Below are positions 63,260 to 64,000 of a stretch of DNA of 64,000 nt, one piece after another (the stretch's first letter is position 1; every line of letters starts with the position of its first letter). A model generated the notes under the pieces. That model did not search any database. It was not told where the DNA came from and saw nothing but the letters and a program-made list of their open reading frames with translations. The position numbers were made by a program, and so were the translations under genes. The stretch is from contig OX578149.1 of assembly GCA_951213105.1 (NCBI GenBank), positions 1,240,001 through 1,304,000 of the forward strand. The letters run 5' to 3'. The DNA comes from Amaurobius ferox (Eukaryota; Arthropoda; Arachnida; Araneae; Amaurobiidae).

Positions 63260-64000
63260 GCTATATAGCCCTGACATATTTCTTGGGGGCAAAGGAACTT
63301 CTGAGTGGGTCACTGAAATTCACGTCTGCAGAAAACACATCTTACTGAAATATAAAAAAGGATGCAATGTGAAAATAATTTCATTCCTTGTGAAATTACT
63401 AAGTTTCTGAAACTCTAGAAGAAAGCAAAATTTTAGGGGATTTCCTACTTCTTATCTAGTAGAATCTGGTGTCAGTTGAGTTCTTCTCCTGTTATCAAAA
63501 GCTTGCAATAAAATGATCATATTAACTGCTTATTATGTATACAGGGTGTCCAGTGCTATCGGTGCCCAATGGCTATTTTCTCAACCGTTAGTCACAGAGA
63601 TATATTTCCAATTGCAAAAATGTTTTAAATTTTACAATCTATTATCCTTAGAACAGTTTAAATCAATAAATGTATTTCTAAGAGCAATACGAAATACAAA
63701 TTTTTATACGGCTCCCCGGTCCTACCAGTTATATTTAGGAAAATCATCCTCATACCATTTCATGCAAAATAAAAAAAATATCATCCTTTTACGGCCAACA
63801 TTGAGTGACTTATAGCTGCTTAAAGTTAGAGCACTTTCTGTGCTGAGAAATGGGGGTTATACGCGAAATAATTATATACACAAATCTTATTTTTTGGGTG
63901 TTATATATTTTTTTTTAGATTTAATGTGCGTAATGTTTTATTTTCGTCTGCAGGTATGCTGCAACTGGTCTCATTACTGGTCTATTACCATATAAAAATT
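63260..64000. other. No supported gene
   Basis: The 100-codon ORF at 63513-63815 has no recognisable domain. Confidence 0.4.

Overview
This is AT-rich, intron-sized or intergenic DNA from an animal genome, most likely an arthropod and probably a spider or other chelicerate. The evidence is its content: Jockey-type LINEs, a BEL/Pao element, a Penelope-like element, Gypsy-style LTRs, Tc1 and mariner transposons, and tRNA-derived SINEs, with no bacterial-style gene packing. No complete host gene is recognisable. A few short stretches (34356-34450, 53539-53772, 14703-14843, 13922-14400) look protein-like and could be isolated exons or pseudogene scraps, but I cannot name them.

Layout. 1-2.3 kb: LTR-like piece and a Tc1 transposase relic. 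2.5-3.4 kb: reverse transcriptase relic split by a SINE tail. 4-5.5 kb: (TA)n and (AC)n tracts and dispersed repeats. 6.3-7.9 kb: complete but decayed Tc1 element (TIRs, TA duplication) inside an older tandem duplication. 8-9 kb: LTR plus repetitive gag-like ORF on the minus strand. 9.7-19 kb: dispersed and decayed tandem repeats, a strong hairpin and a SINE tail. 20-22.7 kb: three copies of a roughly 750-bp hairpin-headed repeat. 23-28 kb: several SINE insertions, one apparently a 5S rRNA::SINE chimera. 28.4-29.3 kb: decayed tandem array. 29.5-34 kb: BEL/Pao element with broken pol and oddly permuted ends. 34.5-36.4 kb: strong inverted repeats and a direct duplication.

37-48 kb is the centre of the window. 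A plus-strand Jockey LINE is split in its ORF2 by a second, nearly intact minus-strand Jockey LINE (40357-45647). A 9-bp target duplication flanks the second, and the first resumes in phase beyond it. The older LINE also carries a 143-bp tandem triplication and a 272-bp insertion with a 14-bp duplication.

48-64 kb: a dispersed repeat is interrupted by a SINE and by a Penelope-like element (50053-52188) with roughly 550-bp inverted arms, each containing a hammerhead-like motif. Beyond lie duplicated repeats, an LTR-like promoter at 57.6 kb, a SINE with perfect target duplications, and a mariner-family element whose transposase lacks its first catalytic Asp (61.7-63 kb).

How the parts relate: the LINEs and Penelope element would supply reverse transcriptase. 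The SINEs share one 3' tail and insert with 13-18 bp duplications, so they depend on some LINE in trans. Nearly every coding element is broken. The minus-strand Jockey element, with only two frameshifts and one stop, is the least damaged.
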